Source of the DNA: Verrucomicrobiota bacterium
GTDB taxonomy: Bacteria > Verrucomicrobiota > Verrucomicrobiia > Opitutales > Opitutaceae
DNA length: 20,507 bases
Assembly (NCBI GenBank): GCA_030916665.1
Contig: JAUPWC010000323.1
Location: 1-20,507, forward strand
Reading direction: 5' to 3'
The notes beneath the pieces are model-generated. The model did not search any database. It worked only from the letters and a program-made list of their open reading frames with translations, and was not told the DNA's origin. Below, piece after piece: positions 6,305 to 16,275 of this stretch. Within the stretch, counting starts at the first letter, position 1. Every line of letters begins with the position of its first letter. The position numbers and the translations under genes were made by a program.

Positions 6305-8494
6305 GGCGACGGGCGTCTGGGTCTCGGCGGAGATCAGCGAGCCGCTGCCCAGGCGGAGGGCGTCGCCAACCACACGGAGCGTTTCGCGGAGATGCACGTC
6401 GAACTTCGCGCGAGCGTCGTCGTCCTCGGATTCGGCGTCGGTGTCGCCTTCGTCGAGGTTTGGAGCGGGCGCGAGGCCGGCGGCCTCGGCCTTGAGGACG
6501 GAGTCGAGTTTGATTTCACGCGAGGCATAGTTGCCCTGCGACAGACGCTCGGCCTCGGCCTTCATCGTCTTCTTAAACTCTTCGTCAGCCAGTTTGGTGG
6601 CGAGGCGGCGGTCGAGGTTGAGTGAGATGGCCTTTTGCTCCTGTTTTTCGCGGAACCAGTCGATGTTCTTCTTCAGGTAGGCGAATTCATCCAGGGAATC
6701 CTGCCGCGAGCGGCTGGCTTCAAGCAGGGGTTGGACGAAAGTCTGATCGAGCGCTTTGCCGGTGAAGGCGCTCGGGCTGATTTCGTCCCACACGAGCGCG
6801 CGGGGCAGGGTGCCCTCACCGATGGGCAGGAAGTCGTCGATCGAAGGCAATGCGATGTCGGGAGTAACGCCTTTCTTCTGCGTGGAAGCACCGTTGGGCA
6901 GGTAAAATTTGCGCACGGTGAGCTTGGCGGCGCCGGTGTTGCCGACTTCCTGGCTCAGGCGGGGCAGGAAGTTCTTCATCTCCAGCACGGCTTGGACGGT
7001 GCCCTTGCCGTGTGTCGAGCTGTCGCCGATGATGACGGCACGGCCGTAGTTCTGGAGGGCACCGGCGAAAATCTCGGAAGCCGACGCGCTGAAGCGCGAG
7101 GTCAGCACCGCGAGCGGGCCGTCGTAGGCGATGCTGCTGTCGTTGTCGCTGTCCACGGAGACCTGACCCTGAAAGTCGCGCTCCTGCACCACCGGGCCCG
7201 ACTTGATGAAGAGACCGGTAAGGTTGACGGCTTCGGTGAGCAGGCCGCCGCCGTTGCGCCGCAGGTCGATGACGATTGCCTGGATGCCCTCGAACTTGAG
7301 CTTGGCGATCAGTTCGGCGACGTCCTGCGAGGCGGTGTTGCGCACGTCCTCGGGCGCTGCATCGTCGGGCGAGCCGTCGTAGAAGGAGTGGAGGGCGATG
7401 ACGCCCACCGGCACGGTCTCACCGGGATTGGCGCCGGGAAGGTCGTAAACCGAGGCGCTGGCGCGGGCGGAGTTGAGCTTGATGACGTCGCGGACGATGT
7501 GGACCTGCTTGGTCTGCGAGGCGTCGGCCGCGTCGCGGGGGAGAACGGTGAGCGTGACCTTGGTGCCCTTGGCGCCGCGGATCATGTCCACGATGCGGCG
7601 GAGCTTCATGCCAATGACCTCGACGGATTCGGCCCCCTCCTGTTGCACGGCGACAATCTTGTCGTTCACCTTGATCTGGCCGCTGGTGAAGGCCGGACCG
7701 CCGGCCACGACTTCGCGCACGATGCAGTAGCCGTCCTCCTCGATGCCGAGCACGGCGCCGATACCGACGAGCGACAGCTTCATCTGGATGCTGAAATCCT
7801 GGTAGGTGTCGGCCGAGAAGTAGTCGGAGTGCGGATCATACATCCGGGTCAGGCTGGTGAGAAAAGTTTCCTGGATGTCGGAGGTCTCGGTGTCGCCCAT
7901 GTTTTTCAGCATGCGTTCGTAGCGCTTGCGGAGGGTGGTCTTGGCCTCGTCCGCGGTTTTCTTGGCGACCATGTCGTGGAGCATCTCGTATTTGAGGCGC
8001 TTGCGCCAGATGTTGTCGGCTTCCTGGGCGTTGGCCGGGAAAGGACTCTTGCTGCGGTCGGGGGCGTAGGATTCGTCGGCGGTGAAGTCGAATTCACCGG
8101 GGAGTTGCTCGAAGATCCATGAGATTCGTGCCTGCACGCGCTGTTCATAGACCTTGTAGATGTCGAACGCGGCGTCGATGTTGCCGAGGTAGGCCAGGTC
8201 GGTCTCGAGGCGCGGTCCGTATTGGCGGCGGAAGGTCTGTTCGTCGCTCTGCGTGAAGAACAGGCGCTGCGGATCGAGCTCCTGCATGTAGCCGGTCACG
8301 ATGTCGGCATACTGGGAGGGGTTGACGCCGTCCTTGTTGTAATGGAAGTGCTCAAGCATCTGCACCAGCGTGCGGGTCTCCAGCTTCATGAGCGGCGTGG
8401 TCTTGAGCTCGCGATCAGGGGTCGCCGCAATTAGGCCGGTGACCGAGAGAAAGAGCAGGAGGCTGGGCAGAACGGGGCGGAGGCGTGGTTTCAC
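6290..8494 (-). CDS. prc: carboxy-terminal (tail-specific) processing protease, Prc/Ctp family S41
   Basis: The protein (734 residues from GTG 8494; E. coli Prc has 682) degrades or trims periplasmic proteins from their C-terminus. A signal sequence (residues 1-24, PSLLLFLSVTGLIAATP) precedes the N-terminal helical domain with LDPQRLFFTQSDEQTF, typical of Prc. A PDZ domain lies at about 235-320 (SLVGIGAVLGIEEDGYCIV). The S41 core has DLRRNGGGLLTEAVNLTG and the catalytic motif SASASEIFAGALQNYGRA; by alignment to Prc, Ser471 is the nucleophile and Lys497 (HGKGTVQ) the general base. The C-terminal domain carries an acidic stretch (DEGDTDAESEDDD). TTG codons at 8503 and 8500 could also start it, but GTG gives a better signal peptide; no Shine-Dalgarno decides the matter. 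The gene lies about 100 bases downstream of the rhomboid gene on the same strand. Confidence 0.95.
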   Translation of the reverse strand: MKPRLRPVLPSLLLFLSVTGLIAATPDRELKTTPLMKLETRTLVQMLEHFHYNKDGVNPSQYADIVTGYMQELDPQRLFFTQSDEQTFRRQYGPRLETDLAYLGNIDAAFDIYKVYEQRVQARISWIFEQLPGEFDFTADESYAPDRSKSPFPANAQEADNIWRKRLKYEMLHDMVAKKTADEAKTTLRKRYERMLKNMGDTETSDIQETFLTSLTRMYDPHSDYFSADTYQDFSIQMKLSLVGIGAVLGIEEDGYCIVREVVAGGPAFTSGQIKVNDKIVAVQQEGAESVEVIGMKLRRIVDMIRGAKGTKVTLTVLPRDAADASQTKQVHIVRDVIKLNSARASASVYDLPGANPGETVPVGVIALHSFYDGSPDDAAPEDVRNTASQDVAELIAKLKFEGIQAIVIDLRRNGGGLLTEAVNLTGLFIKSGPVVQERDFQGQVSVDSDNDSSIAYDGPLAVLTSRFSASASEIFAGALQNYGRAVIIGDSSTHGKGTVQAVLEMKNFLPRLSQEVGNTGAAKLTVRKFYLPNGASTQKKGVTPDIALPSIDDFLPIGEGTLPRALVWDEISPSAFTGKALDQTFVQPLLEASRSRQDSLDEFAYLKKNIDWFREKQEQKAISLNLDRRLATKLADEEFKKTMKAEAERLSQGNYASREIKLDSVLKAEAAGLAPAPNLDEGDTDAESEDDDARAKFDVHLRETLRVVGDALRLGSGSLISAETQTPVALHKG

Positions 8495-8595
8495 GGGCAA
8501 CAAATGAGAGGTGACTGCAAGTGTTAGTAGCGGGTTGGGCGCAAATGTTTCGAAAATAGTGATGACCGGCTCGGGCGACGGTGGCGGCGGGAGGT

Positions 8596-9486
8596 TTAGC
8601 GCTTGCTGAGGAGAGCCTTGGCGTCGTCGAGGGTCTGTTTCTCGTCGTCCGTCAGAGCTCCGAAGCCTTCGCTATTGATCTTGTCCAGAATGCGATCGAC
8701 GTCGGCTTTGAGGCTGTGCGCGTCGCGGATCGGTCGGGTGGCGGAGGCGGAAACGGGCGTTTCGGCGGCCTTGCCGGATCGACGAATCCATGCGGGCAGT
8801 CGGAAGCCAGGCGCTCGGTCCCAGCCGTTGTTGGCGTGGAAAAAACGAAAATACACCCAACCGGTTGCCATGCCGCCGAGATGGGCGGAAGACGCGTAGC
8901 CGAGGAATGCGTCGGAGCCGGTGAGTTCGACGAGAAGCAGGATCAGCGTGTCGATCACCGCAAAGCCATAGATCAGGTGCATTGGTCTGACGGTGACGGA
9001 GAACACGAAGAACGGCATGAATGTCATCCGCTGGTCCTCGTAGAGCCGGGCGAGCACGACCAGCAGCGCCATGATCCCGGCGCTGGGACCGATGTGAGCG
9101 CCGCCCGTGTGCCAGTGCATAGCCAGCCAGCAGCCAGCGCCCGTCAGCAGCGCGGCACCAAAGAGCGCTGTGAAGCGCCGGGCCCCAAGATGAGGTTCCA
9201 ACTCGCGGCCCAACACGACGAGCACCACCAGAGAAAAGAGGATGTGCAGCGGAAACTCCGTGCTGTGCAGGAAACCGTGCGTGAGCAGAGTCCAGATGTG
9301 CCCTTGTTCCAGACCTCGGACCGTGAGACGCAATTGGCCGGGTAAATTGCTGCTGGCGTCAAACCAGGGAAGCAGCAGCGCCGACTGCAGCACAAAGCAC
9401 GAGAGCATCGCCGCTACCAACCAAACCAAGGCAGTCGTGCGCGGACGGGAGTAGTCACCACGCATGTAAAAGTGGTCGGAGGGCAT
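8596..9486 (-). CDS. rhomboid-family intramembrane serine protease with DUF6576-like tail
   Basis: The 296-residue protein has about six membrane helices. The catalytic serine lies in HIGPSAGIMALL (Ser135, GxSx motif) and the catalytic histidine in SSAHLGGMATGW (His202), together forming the rhomboid Ser-His dyad that cuts membrane proteins within or next to their helices. In the second helix the HxxxN motif of GlpG appears as HILFS, so the oxyanion-assisting Asn is Ser85. After the membrane domain comes a basic linker (227-257) and a short soluble helical tail, VDRILDKINSEGFGALTDDE, which resembles the DUF6576 domain found on other rhomboids. ATG 9486 is chosen; ATG 9465 is a possible alternative, and neither has a Shine-Dalgarno. 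Its substrate is unknown. The frame stays open further upstream across the ferredoxin gene, but that part is not coding. Confidence 0.9.
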   Translation of the reverse strand: MPSDHFYMRGDYSRPRTTALVWLVAAMLSCFVLQSALLLPWFDASSNLPGQLRLTVRGLEQGHIWTLLTHGFLHSTEFPLHILFSLVVLVVLGRELEPHLGARRFTALFGAALLTGAGCWLAMHWHTGGAHIGPSAGIMALLVVLARLYEDQRMTFMPFFVFSVTVRPMHLIYGFAVIDTLILLLVELTGSDAFLGYASSAHLGGMATGWVYFRFFHANNGWDRAPGFRLPAWIRRSGKAAETPVSASATRPIRDAHSLKADVDRILDKINSEGFGALTDDEKQTLDDAKALLSKR

Positions 9487-9502
9487 CGGCGGAAACTTAG
9501 CT

Positions 9503-9528
9503 GCGAAGCCTGACAACACAAGCTTCGC
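9503..9528. repeat. inverted repeat in the rhomboid-ferredoxin divergent region
   Basis: GCGAAGC (9503-9509) and GCTTCGC (9522-9528) form perfect seven-base arms 12 bases apart, 17 bases upstream of the rhomboid start codon. It could be an operator for the divergent pair or a hairpin in the rhomboid leader. No T run follows on either strand. Confidence 0.35.
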
Positions 9529-9568
9529 TAACAGCAGGCGACATCGTGGCAATATCCCATGCTCCCGC

Positions 9569-9597
9569 TTGACAGTCCCACGAATTCCCCTTGATTT
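9569..9597 (+). promoter_or_regulatory. candidate sigma-70 promoter of the ferredoxin gene
   Basis: An exact TTGACA at 9569-9574 is followed, after 16-17 bases, by TTGATT/TGATTT (9591-9597), a poor -10. The predicted transcript start falls about 3-5 bases before ATG 9607, so the mRNA would have almost no leader. Inferred from sequence alone. Confidence 0.4.
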
Positions 9598-9606
9598 GCC
9601 CGACCC

Positions 9607-9843
9607 ATGGCCAACAAAGCAGACAAGTGGAAAGACAACGCCGCAGGTAAGTTTTACGTGGATCAGCAGTGCATCGACTGCGACCTCTGCCGTGAGACCG
9701 CTCCGGCCTTTTTCAAACGCCAGGAGGAGGGTGGTTACTCCTTCGTTCACAACCAGCCGACTTCCGAGGAAGAGGTTCAGCAGTGCATGGAAGCCCTCGA
9801 AGGTTGCCCGGTTGAGGCCATCGGCAACGACGGCGACCAGTAA
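9607..9843 (+). CDS. small 4Fe-4S ferredoxin
   Basis: This 78-residue cytosolic protein carries one iron-sulfur cluster motif, CIDCDLC (Cys22, Cys25, Cys28), with the fourth ligand in GCPVEAIG (Cys67). A fifth cysteine, Cys60, is not part of a second cluster motif. The arrangement fits single-cluster ferredoxins of the Fer4_13/Fer4_15 type, which carry one electron between redox enzymes. It is acidic, as ferredoxins usually are. It is monocistronic, with a candidate promoter directly upstream and a strong terminator 23 bases after the stop. No partner enzyme is encoded nearby, so its electron donor and acceptor are unknown. There is no Shine-Dalgarno; the ATG is preceded by GCCCGACCC. Confidence 0.93.
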   Translation: MANKADKWKDNAAGKFYVDQQCIDCDLCRETAPAFFKRQEEGGYSFVHNQPTSEEEVQQCMEALEGCPVEAIGNDGDQ

Positions 9844-9865
9844 AGCCGTCGGCATCCAATCTCTC

Positions 9866-9890
9866 AGGCCGCCCGAAGGCGGCCTTTGTT
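9866..9890 (+). terminator. intrinsic terminator after the ferredoxin gene
   Basis: AGGCCGCC (9866-9873) pairs perfectly with GGCGGCCT (9878-9885) around a CGAA loop, followed by TTTGTTTG. It separates the ferredoxin from the TonB receptor gene that begins 43 bases later. Confidence 0.85.
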
Positions 9891-9932
9891 TGCGCACACT
9901 TGTTAAGTCGTCTGTAATTTTATTTTAACTGA

Positions 9933-11777
9933 ATGAACAAGGTAGGTTTCCTTCTCCGCGTGATCGTCCCGGCATTGCTGGCAGCTGCTCTACCGCTGCT
10001 GGCCCAGACCTCGGGCGAAACTTACGAACTGCCAAAGCTTTCGGTCTATTCGATCCAAGTGGCCAACCAGACTCCGGTGTCCACGTTTACGATGCCGGTC
10101 ACCGGCTTGCAATTTGAGCCACGCGTGGACGTGCAGGCCCGCAACCTCGCCGAGGGTCAGGCGGACGTCGCCATCCGTGGCGGCATCTTTGAGAACACCG
10201 GTTTCAAGCTCGGCGCCCTCGCGCTCCACGATCCGCAGACCGGCCACTACTTCGCCGAACTGCCTGTCGCTCCGGCAATGCTCACGACTCCGATGATCCT
10301 GACCGGAGCCGACAACGCGGCCGGCGGATTTAACGCCCAGGTCGGTTCCGTCGCCTACGGCTGGCGTCCGATTGCTGCGCGCGGCGAACTCTCCCTCGCG
10401 GCAGGCAGCGACGACATGCACCGGCAGGGTTTCTATCAGGGCTTTGTGGCGCCCGGAAAAGTGGTCGGCCGAACCCTAGCAGCGGACGTGGACCTCGCGC
10501 GTTCGCAATCGGACGGCTCCGTGCCGTTCGGGGATCATCTCTTCAAACGCATCGCCGGGCGTGTGCAGCTGGCGGGCAAGGGTAGCCAGACGGATCTGTT
10601 CTTCGGCTGGCAGGAAAAATTCTTCGGCTGGCCGAACCTCTACACGCCTTTCGGCTTCAACGAGACCGAGTTACTCAAGACCGAACTCTACGCGTTCAAT
10701 CACCGCGAGTGGACTTCGCCGGAGAACTACTGGCAGGTTGGCGCCTACTACCGGCGCAACTACGACGACTACGAGTTCAACCGCGCGGTGCCGGGTGCGT
10801 CCAATCCCTTCATCCACACGACACGCGTCCGCGGCGTGGCGGCCGACGGCCGGCAGCAACTCGAGGCATGGGCCGTCGCCTACCAGGCCCAGTTTCTGCG
10901 CGACAGCATCGAGTCCACGTCCCTGACTTTCGGTCCCTACAACACGCGCGACTACTTCAAGGTCGCCGTCGTGCCCGAGTTCGCCTCCGACACCGACCAA
11001 GGCCGCCTGACGCTGCGCGCGGGCGCGGCCTACGACGACACGGATCGCGACGAGTCCGCGGTTTCACCGGTGCTGGAAGCGGCGCTGCGCACCCCGGCGG
11101 GCGTCCGCTATTACGCACAATACGCCGAGAGCAGCCAGGTGGCGACCTACACCGCGCTGAAATCCAATCCCGCGGCGGGGCTGTTCCGCGGCAACCAGGG
11201 CCTCGGTCGCGAAAGCAGCCGCAACCTCGAACTCGGGGTCGAATTCGCGCACGCCGGCTGGACGGTGCAGGCTGCCGTGTTCCACCGACAGGACGACGAT
11301 CTCGTTGACTGGACTTTCCGGCAGGGTGTGACCGCGCGCACGGCCAATGCGGTGGACATCGACACGACGGGTCTGGAAGTCGTCGCGATCTACAATACGC
11401 CGCGCTACGACCTGATCCTCAGCTACGCTTTCCTCGAAAAAGATGCCGACTACGGTTCGGCCACGGTGGACGCCAGTTTCTACGCGCTAAATTTCCCGCT
11501 TCACCGCCTCACGGCTGCGCTGGTCGCCCGGCTTGGCCGGGGATTCGAACTGCGACTGGACAACGAATACCGCGCGCAGGAGAAGAACATGCTGCGCATC
11601 ATCGGTGGCGATGAAGCCGTGCTGACCTCGGTCGGTTTGCATTGGCTCCCCGCTGCCGTGCGCGGTCTGGAAATCTCGCTGCGGGTGGACAATCTCTGGG
11701 ACGAGAATTTCCAGGAAGTTCCGGCCGTGCCGGCGGCGCGGCGTCAGTTCGCCGGTGGCGTCACCTGGCACTGGTGA
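9933..11777 (+). CDS. TonB-dependent outer-membrane receptor, BtuB/siderophore-receptor size
   Basis: The 614-residue protein has a signal peptide (residues 1-25, ending LLAQ). ETYELPKLSVYS follows and may hold the TonB box. The plug domain at about 40-150 contains AEGQADVAIRGGIFENTGF and the HDPQTGHYFAELPV segment. The rest alternates short aromatic strands typical of a 22-strand barrel and ends in an aromatic residue (GGVTWHW), as outer-membrane proteins do. It would use TonB-ExbBD energy to import a large scarce ligand; the plug resembles receptors for cobalamin or metal chelates, but the ligand cannot be read from sequence. There is no room for a cobalamin riboswitch: the gap upstream is only 89 bases and holds the ferredoxin terminator. 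A poor TTGTTA/TATTTT promoter (9900-9926) would give a nearly leaderless mRNA. Confidence 0.88.
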   Translation: MNKVGFLLRVIVPALLAAALPLLAQTSGETYELPKLSVYSIQVANQTPVSTFTMPVTGLQFEPRVDVQARNLAEGQADVAIRGGIFENTGFKLGALALHDPQTGHYFAELPVAPAMLTTPMILTGADNAAGGFNAQVGSVAYGWRPIAARGELSLAAGSDDMHRQGFYQGFVAPGKVVGRTLAADVDLARSQSDGSVPFGDHLFKRIAGRVQLAGKGSQTDLFFGWQEKFFGWPNLYTPFGFNETELLKTELYAFNHREWTSPENYWQVGAYYRRNYDDYEFNRAVPGASNPFIHTTRVRGVAADGRQQLEAWAVAYQAQFLRDSIESTSLTFGPYNTRDYFKVAVVPEFASDTDQGRLTLRAGAAYDDTDRDESAVSPVLEAALRTPAGVRYYAQYAESSQVATYTALKSNPAAGLFRGNQGLGRESSRNLELGVEFAHAGWTVQAAVFHRQDDDLVDWTFRQGVTARTANAVDIDTTGLEVVAIYNTPRYDLILSYAFLEKDADYGSATVDASFYALNFPLHRLTAALVARLGRGFELRLDNEYRAQEKNMLRIIGGDEAVLTSVGLHWLPAAVRGLEISLRVDNLWDENFQEVPAVPAARRQFAGGVTWHW

Positions 11778-11796
11778 ACTGGCGCGGGCAATTCGG

Positions 11797-11826
11797 TTGA
11801 CAGCGCCGGGGCGCGGCCGGTCTGTT
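11797..11826 (+). promoter_or_regulatory. candidate sigma-70 promoter of the M3 peptidase gene
   Basis: An exact TTGACA lies at 11797-11802, with TCTGTT (11821-11826, three of six consensus bases) 18 bases further on. The predicted transcript start would be at or next to ATG 11834, which implies a leaderless mRNA. The weak -10 keeps confidence low. Confidence 0.35.
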
Positions 11827-11833
11827 CGGGGCG

Positions 11834-13891
<2,058 letters not shown>

Positions 13892-13941
13892 CGGAGGCCG
13901 TTACAAGACAGCGGTCCCGTTTCCACCCCGGGCCGATTTCG

Positions 13942-13969
13942 CTGGAAATATCCGGCCTGCTGGTAATCT
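13942..13969 (+). promoter_or_regulatory. possible promoter of the membrane zinc peptidase gene
   Basis: CTGGAA (13942-13947), then 16 bases, then TAATCT (13964-13969) preceded by TGG, an extended -10 form. The transcript start would be near 13977, about 21 bases before ATG 13998. The -35 is poor. Confidence 0.25.
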
Positions 13970-13997
13970 GTTCCGGCCTCCAAACTCCCTTCCCACC

Positions 13998-14690
13998 ATG
14001 CTGCTCTGGATTATCCTCATCGCCGTTCCCATGCTCTTCGGCCTGTATGCGCAGTTCCGCGTATCCAGCGTTTACAACAAGAACGTCCGCCTGCCTTCCC
14101 GCGGACGCATCACCGGACGCGAGGCGGCGGCCGCCGTGATGCAGAGCGCCGGCATTCATGACGTGCAGATCGTGCAGGTGCCCGGTCAGCTGACCGACCA
14201 CTACGACCCGATGAACAAGCGCCTGGCGCTCTCCGAACACAACTACCACGGCACGAGCCTCGCCGCGCTGGGCGTCGCCGCCCACGAGGCCGGCCACGCC
14301 ATCCAGCACAAGGTGGGCTACTCGATGATGAAGGTTCGCCAGGTGCTGGTGCCCGCCACGCAGATCTCGGCCGGCGCGTCGCAGTTCCTGATCATCGCCG
14401 GCATTTTGCTCGGAGCCTCCAAGCTCGGTGGCATGTTCCTGATGCTGGGCGCCATCGCGCTCACGGTCATCTGCTTCTTCCAGCTGGTGACCCTGCCCGT
14501 GGAGTTCGACGCCAGCAACCGCGCCAAGGCGCAGTTGGTGAACCTCGGCATCTTGGATCGCGACGAAATGCCCGGTGTGCGCGAGACGCTCGACGCCGCC
14601 GCGCTGACCTACGTCGCCGCCTTCGTGGCCTCGCTGGGCAGCTTGTTGCACATTTTGCTCCTGCTGCTCGGCAATCGTCGCGAGGAGTGA
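13998..14690 (+). CDS. YugP-like membrane zinc metallopeptidase (Zn_peptidase_2)
   Basis: The 230-residue protein has an N-terminal membrane helix (residues 1-18), a cytosolic segment, and two or three further hydrophobic helices (about 115-170 and 205-226). The zinc site is AAHEAGHA (His96, Glu97, His100), with Glu169 in LPVEFDASNRAK as the likely third ligand; this last segment is highly characteristic of the YugP family. B. subtilis YugP is about the same length. The family is present in many bacteria, and its physiological substrate is, to my knowledge, not established. ATG 13998 follows CTTCCCACC, without a Shine-Dalgarno. It is a single gene closed by a terminator. Confidence 0.92.
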   Translation: MLLWIILIAVPMLFGLYAQFRVSSVYNKNVRLPSRGRITGREAAAAVMQSAGIHDVQIVQVPGQLTDHYDPMNKRLALSEHNYHGTSLAALGVAAHEAGHAIQHKVGYSMMKVRQVLVPATQISAGASQFLIIAGILLGASKLGGMFLMLGAIALTVICFFQLVTLPVEFDASNRAKAQLVNLGILDRDEMPGVRETLDAAALTYVAAFVASLGSLLHILLLLLGNRREE

Positions 14691-14716
14691 CATAGCTCCT
14701 CGGTTCGCGTTTTTCG

Positions 14717-14746
14717 ACGCTAGCCTGCAGGCTGGCGTTTTGTTTT
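14717..14746 (+). terminator. intrinsic terminator after the membrane zinc peptidase gene
   Basis: CGCTAGCC (14718-14725) pairs with GGCTGGCG (14730-14737), one G-U pair included, around a TGCA loop, and is followed by TTTTGTTTT. The T run abuts the CCA end of the oppositely oriented tRNA-Ser gene. Confidence 0.75.
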
Positions 14747-14833
14747 GGCGGAAGGGGAGGGATTCGAACCCCCGGAACCTTTCGGTTCAGCGGTTTTCAA
14801 GACCGCCGCGATAGACCACTCTGCCACCCTTCC
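14746..14833 (-). tRNA. tRNA-Ser (anticodon UGA)
   Basis: Read on the minus strand, the acceptor arms GGAAGGG and CCCTTCC pair perfectly, followed by discriminator G and an encoded CCA (14746-14748). The anticodon stem GCGGT/ACCGC holds the loop CTTGAAA, giving anticodon TGA, which reads UCA and related serine codons. A long variable arm with a hairpin (GAACC/GGTTC) is diagnostic of a class II tRNA such as serine. The T arm has the standard GTTCGAATC loop. The total is 88 bases with CCA. Confidence 0.97.
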
Positions 14834-14937
14834 GGAGTCGATTCAGGCGACCAGTTTCGGCTCGCAGCCTTGGCAAATTTGCCGCTGTGTCGAGTCCGCA
14901 AACTTCGTCGCAGGGCCATGCGGCATGCTTACGCACC

Positions 14938-16143
14938 ATGGCCCACACCACCGACCAAGTCCACGAGATGCAGGGGCTCTACGGCCCGTTCACACTGGCG
15001 GAAAGGGTCGTGCAAAAGATCTGGCTGCGGCAGGATTTTGAGACGCACGCGTTGCGGCTGGCAGACGGTCGCAGATTGGAGATCCAACGGGCGGGAGCCT
15101 GGAACCTGCTTGCGGGACCGGATTTTCGCGGAGCCCGGCTGCGGATCGACGGGCGGGAGGTCGCCGGCGACGTGGAGGTCCACTTCCGCGCGGGCGACTG
15201 GCGTGCGCATGGACATGATCGCGACCCGGCTTACGACAACGTGGTGCTGCACGTCGTGATGTTTCCGCCTTCCGAATTGCACATGACCGCGCGGTCGCGC
15301 CGCGGCGAACCGCTTCCGACACTGGTGTTGCTGCCGTGGCTCAACCGCGGATTGGAGGAATACGCCTCGGATGACGCCTTGGAGAATCTCACGGCGCGTG
15401 ATGCCGCCGAAAAACTTGCCGGGCTGGCCGTGTTGCCGACCGACGAACTGCGGGAGTGCCTGTTGCAGCGCGCTCGGCAACGCTGGGAGCAGAAGGTGCG
15501 TTTTGCCGGCTTGCGCGTCGCGAAACTCGGTTGGACAGCCGCGGCGCATCACACTGCGCTTGAGATCCTCGGTTACCGCCACAACCGCGCGCCGATGCTT
15601 GCGGTGGCGGCGCGGTATCCCTTGGCGGAGTGGGGGACGGGTTTAGCTCCAGATGAGGTGTATCGCGAGCTGGGTGACGCTTGGCAGACTCAGGGGGTGC
15701 GTCCGGCCAACCATCCGTTGCGGCGACTTCGTCAATATGCGGCGTTGTCTGCCCAGATTCCCGATTGGCCGCAGCGCGCAATGACACTTTGGGAACAGGC
15801 GGTCATGATCGGCGATCCCGCAACAGTGGCCGAGAACCGTAAGGCGCTCAAACACGCCGAAGTTCGGGACAGGATATCGACCACCTTGATGGCGGACACG
15901 GTTGGCGGCACCCGGCTGGACAATCTGGTGTGCGACGGCCTGCTGCCGCTGTTGGCGGCACAAAAAGGCCGTGATCTCCTGCCGGTTTGGTTCAGTTGGT
16001 TTGTGGGCGATGTCCCGGCAGAGGTTCGGCAGGGACTGGTTTCCTTAGGTCTTGCGGGAGCGGGAGCCGGACCCCAATGCCACGGTTGGGCCCAAGGTTT
16101 GCTCGGTTGGATTCTGGAACGCAATCTTCATGCAAGTGGCTGA
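14938..16143 (+). CDS. DUF2851 family protein of unknown function
   Basis: The 401-residue protein shows the conserved core of DUF2851: an E-x-x-x-x-x-IW start region ([13 protein letters not shown]), the run [20 protein letters not shown], then [18 protein letters not shown] and [11 protein letters not shown]. The cluster of Asp, Glu and His in these segments looks like a metal or nucleic-acid site, but I know of no demonstrated function. A late segment keeps four regularly placed residues (Cys in [10 protein letters not shown], Cys in [10 protein letters not shown]), which in this family often mark a C-terminal motif. There is no signal peptide or membrane helix, so it is cytosolic. ATG 14938 follows ACGCACC and is preferred; GTG 14887 would add 17 unconserved-looking residues. 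It lies directly upstream of the nusA promoter. Confidence 0.85.
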   Translation: MAHTTDQVHEMQGLYGPFTLAERVVQKIWLRQDFETHALRLADGRRLEIQRAGAWNLLAGPDFRGARLRIDGREVAGDVEVHFRAGDWRAHGHDRDPAYDNVVLHVVMFPPSELHMTARSRRGEPLPTLVLLPWLNRGLEEYASDDALENLTARDAAEKLAGLAVLPTDELRECLLQRARQRWEQKVRFAGLRVAKLGWTAAAHHTALEILGYRHNRAPMLAVAARYPLAEWGTGLAPDEVYRELGDAWQTQGVRPANHPLRRLRQYAALSAQIPDWPQRAMTLWEQAVMIGDPATVAENRKALKHAEVRDRISTTLMADTVGGTRLDNLVCDGLLPLLAAQKGRDLLPVWFSWFVGDVPAEVRQGLVSLGLAGAGAGPQCHGWAQGLLGWILERNLHASG

Positions 16144-16165
16144 TTGGCAGTTGCCTTGCCGGGGC

Positions 16166-16195
16166 TTGACAAGCGTTTGCGCGACTGGGTAGTTT
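16166..16195 (+). promoter_or_regulatory. sigma-70 promoter of the nusA-infB-rbfA operon
   Basis: An exact TTGACA (16166-16171) and TAGTTT (16190-16195) are 18 bases apart. The transcript would start near 16202, leaving a leader of about 74 bases before nusA. It sits in the only non-coding gap ahead of the cluster. Confidence 0.65.
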
Positions 16196-16212
16196 CTGCC
16201 CCCTTAAAACTA

Positions 16213-16255
16213 GTTCACTTTCCGAAAAGTGGGCCTTCGGGTCCGCTTTTTTTTT
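16213..16255 (+). promoter_or_regulatory. candidate terminator/antiterminator attenuator in the nusA leader
   Basis: Two overlapping hairpins compete here. Hairpin 1 pairs 16213-16221 with 16226-16234 (nine pairs, two G-U, CCGA loop). Hairpin 2 pairs 16225-16235 with 16240-16250 (eleven pairs, two G-U, TTCG loop) and runs straight into nine T residues (16247-16255), the form of an intrinsic terminator. Both need bases 16226-16234, so they exclude each other. The terminator lies after the promoter and before the nusA start, so it can only regulate the operon or end a short RNA. NusA promotes termination at such hairpins, which makes feedback control plausible; this is inference. Confidence 0.6.
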
Positions 16256-16275
16256 CCCATTAATCCAAACACACC

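Noticed and set aside
6635..8122. 495-codon open frame antisense to the Prc protease
   Set aside because: Composition is Gly/Val/Asp/His-rich without motifs, mirroring the codon bias of the real gene, which has a full S41 protease sequence.
9487..9897. N-terminal extension of the rhomboid protein through the ferredoxin region
   Set aside because: The added residues do not look like a rhomboid N-terminus, and the same DNA encodes a clear ferredoxin on the other strand.
9844..9932. Cobalamin riboswitch before the BtuB-like receptor
   Set aside because: The gap is only 89 bases, already contains a terminator, and has no B12-box-like sequence.
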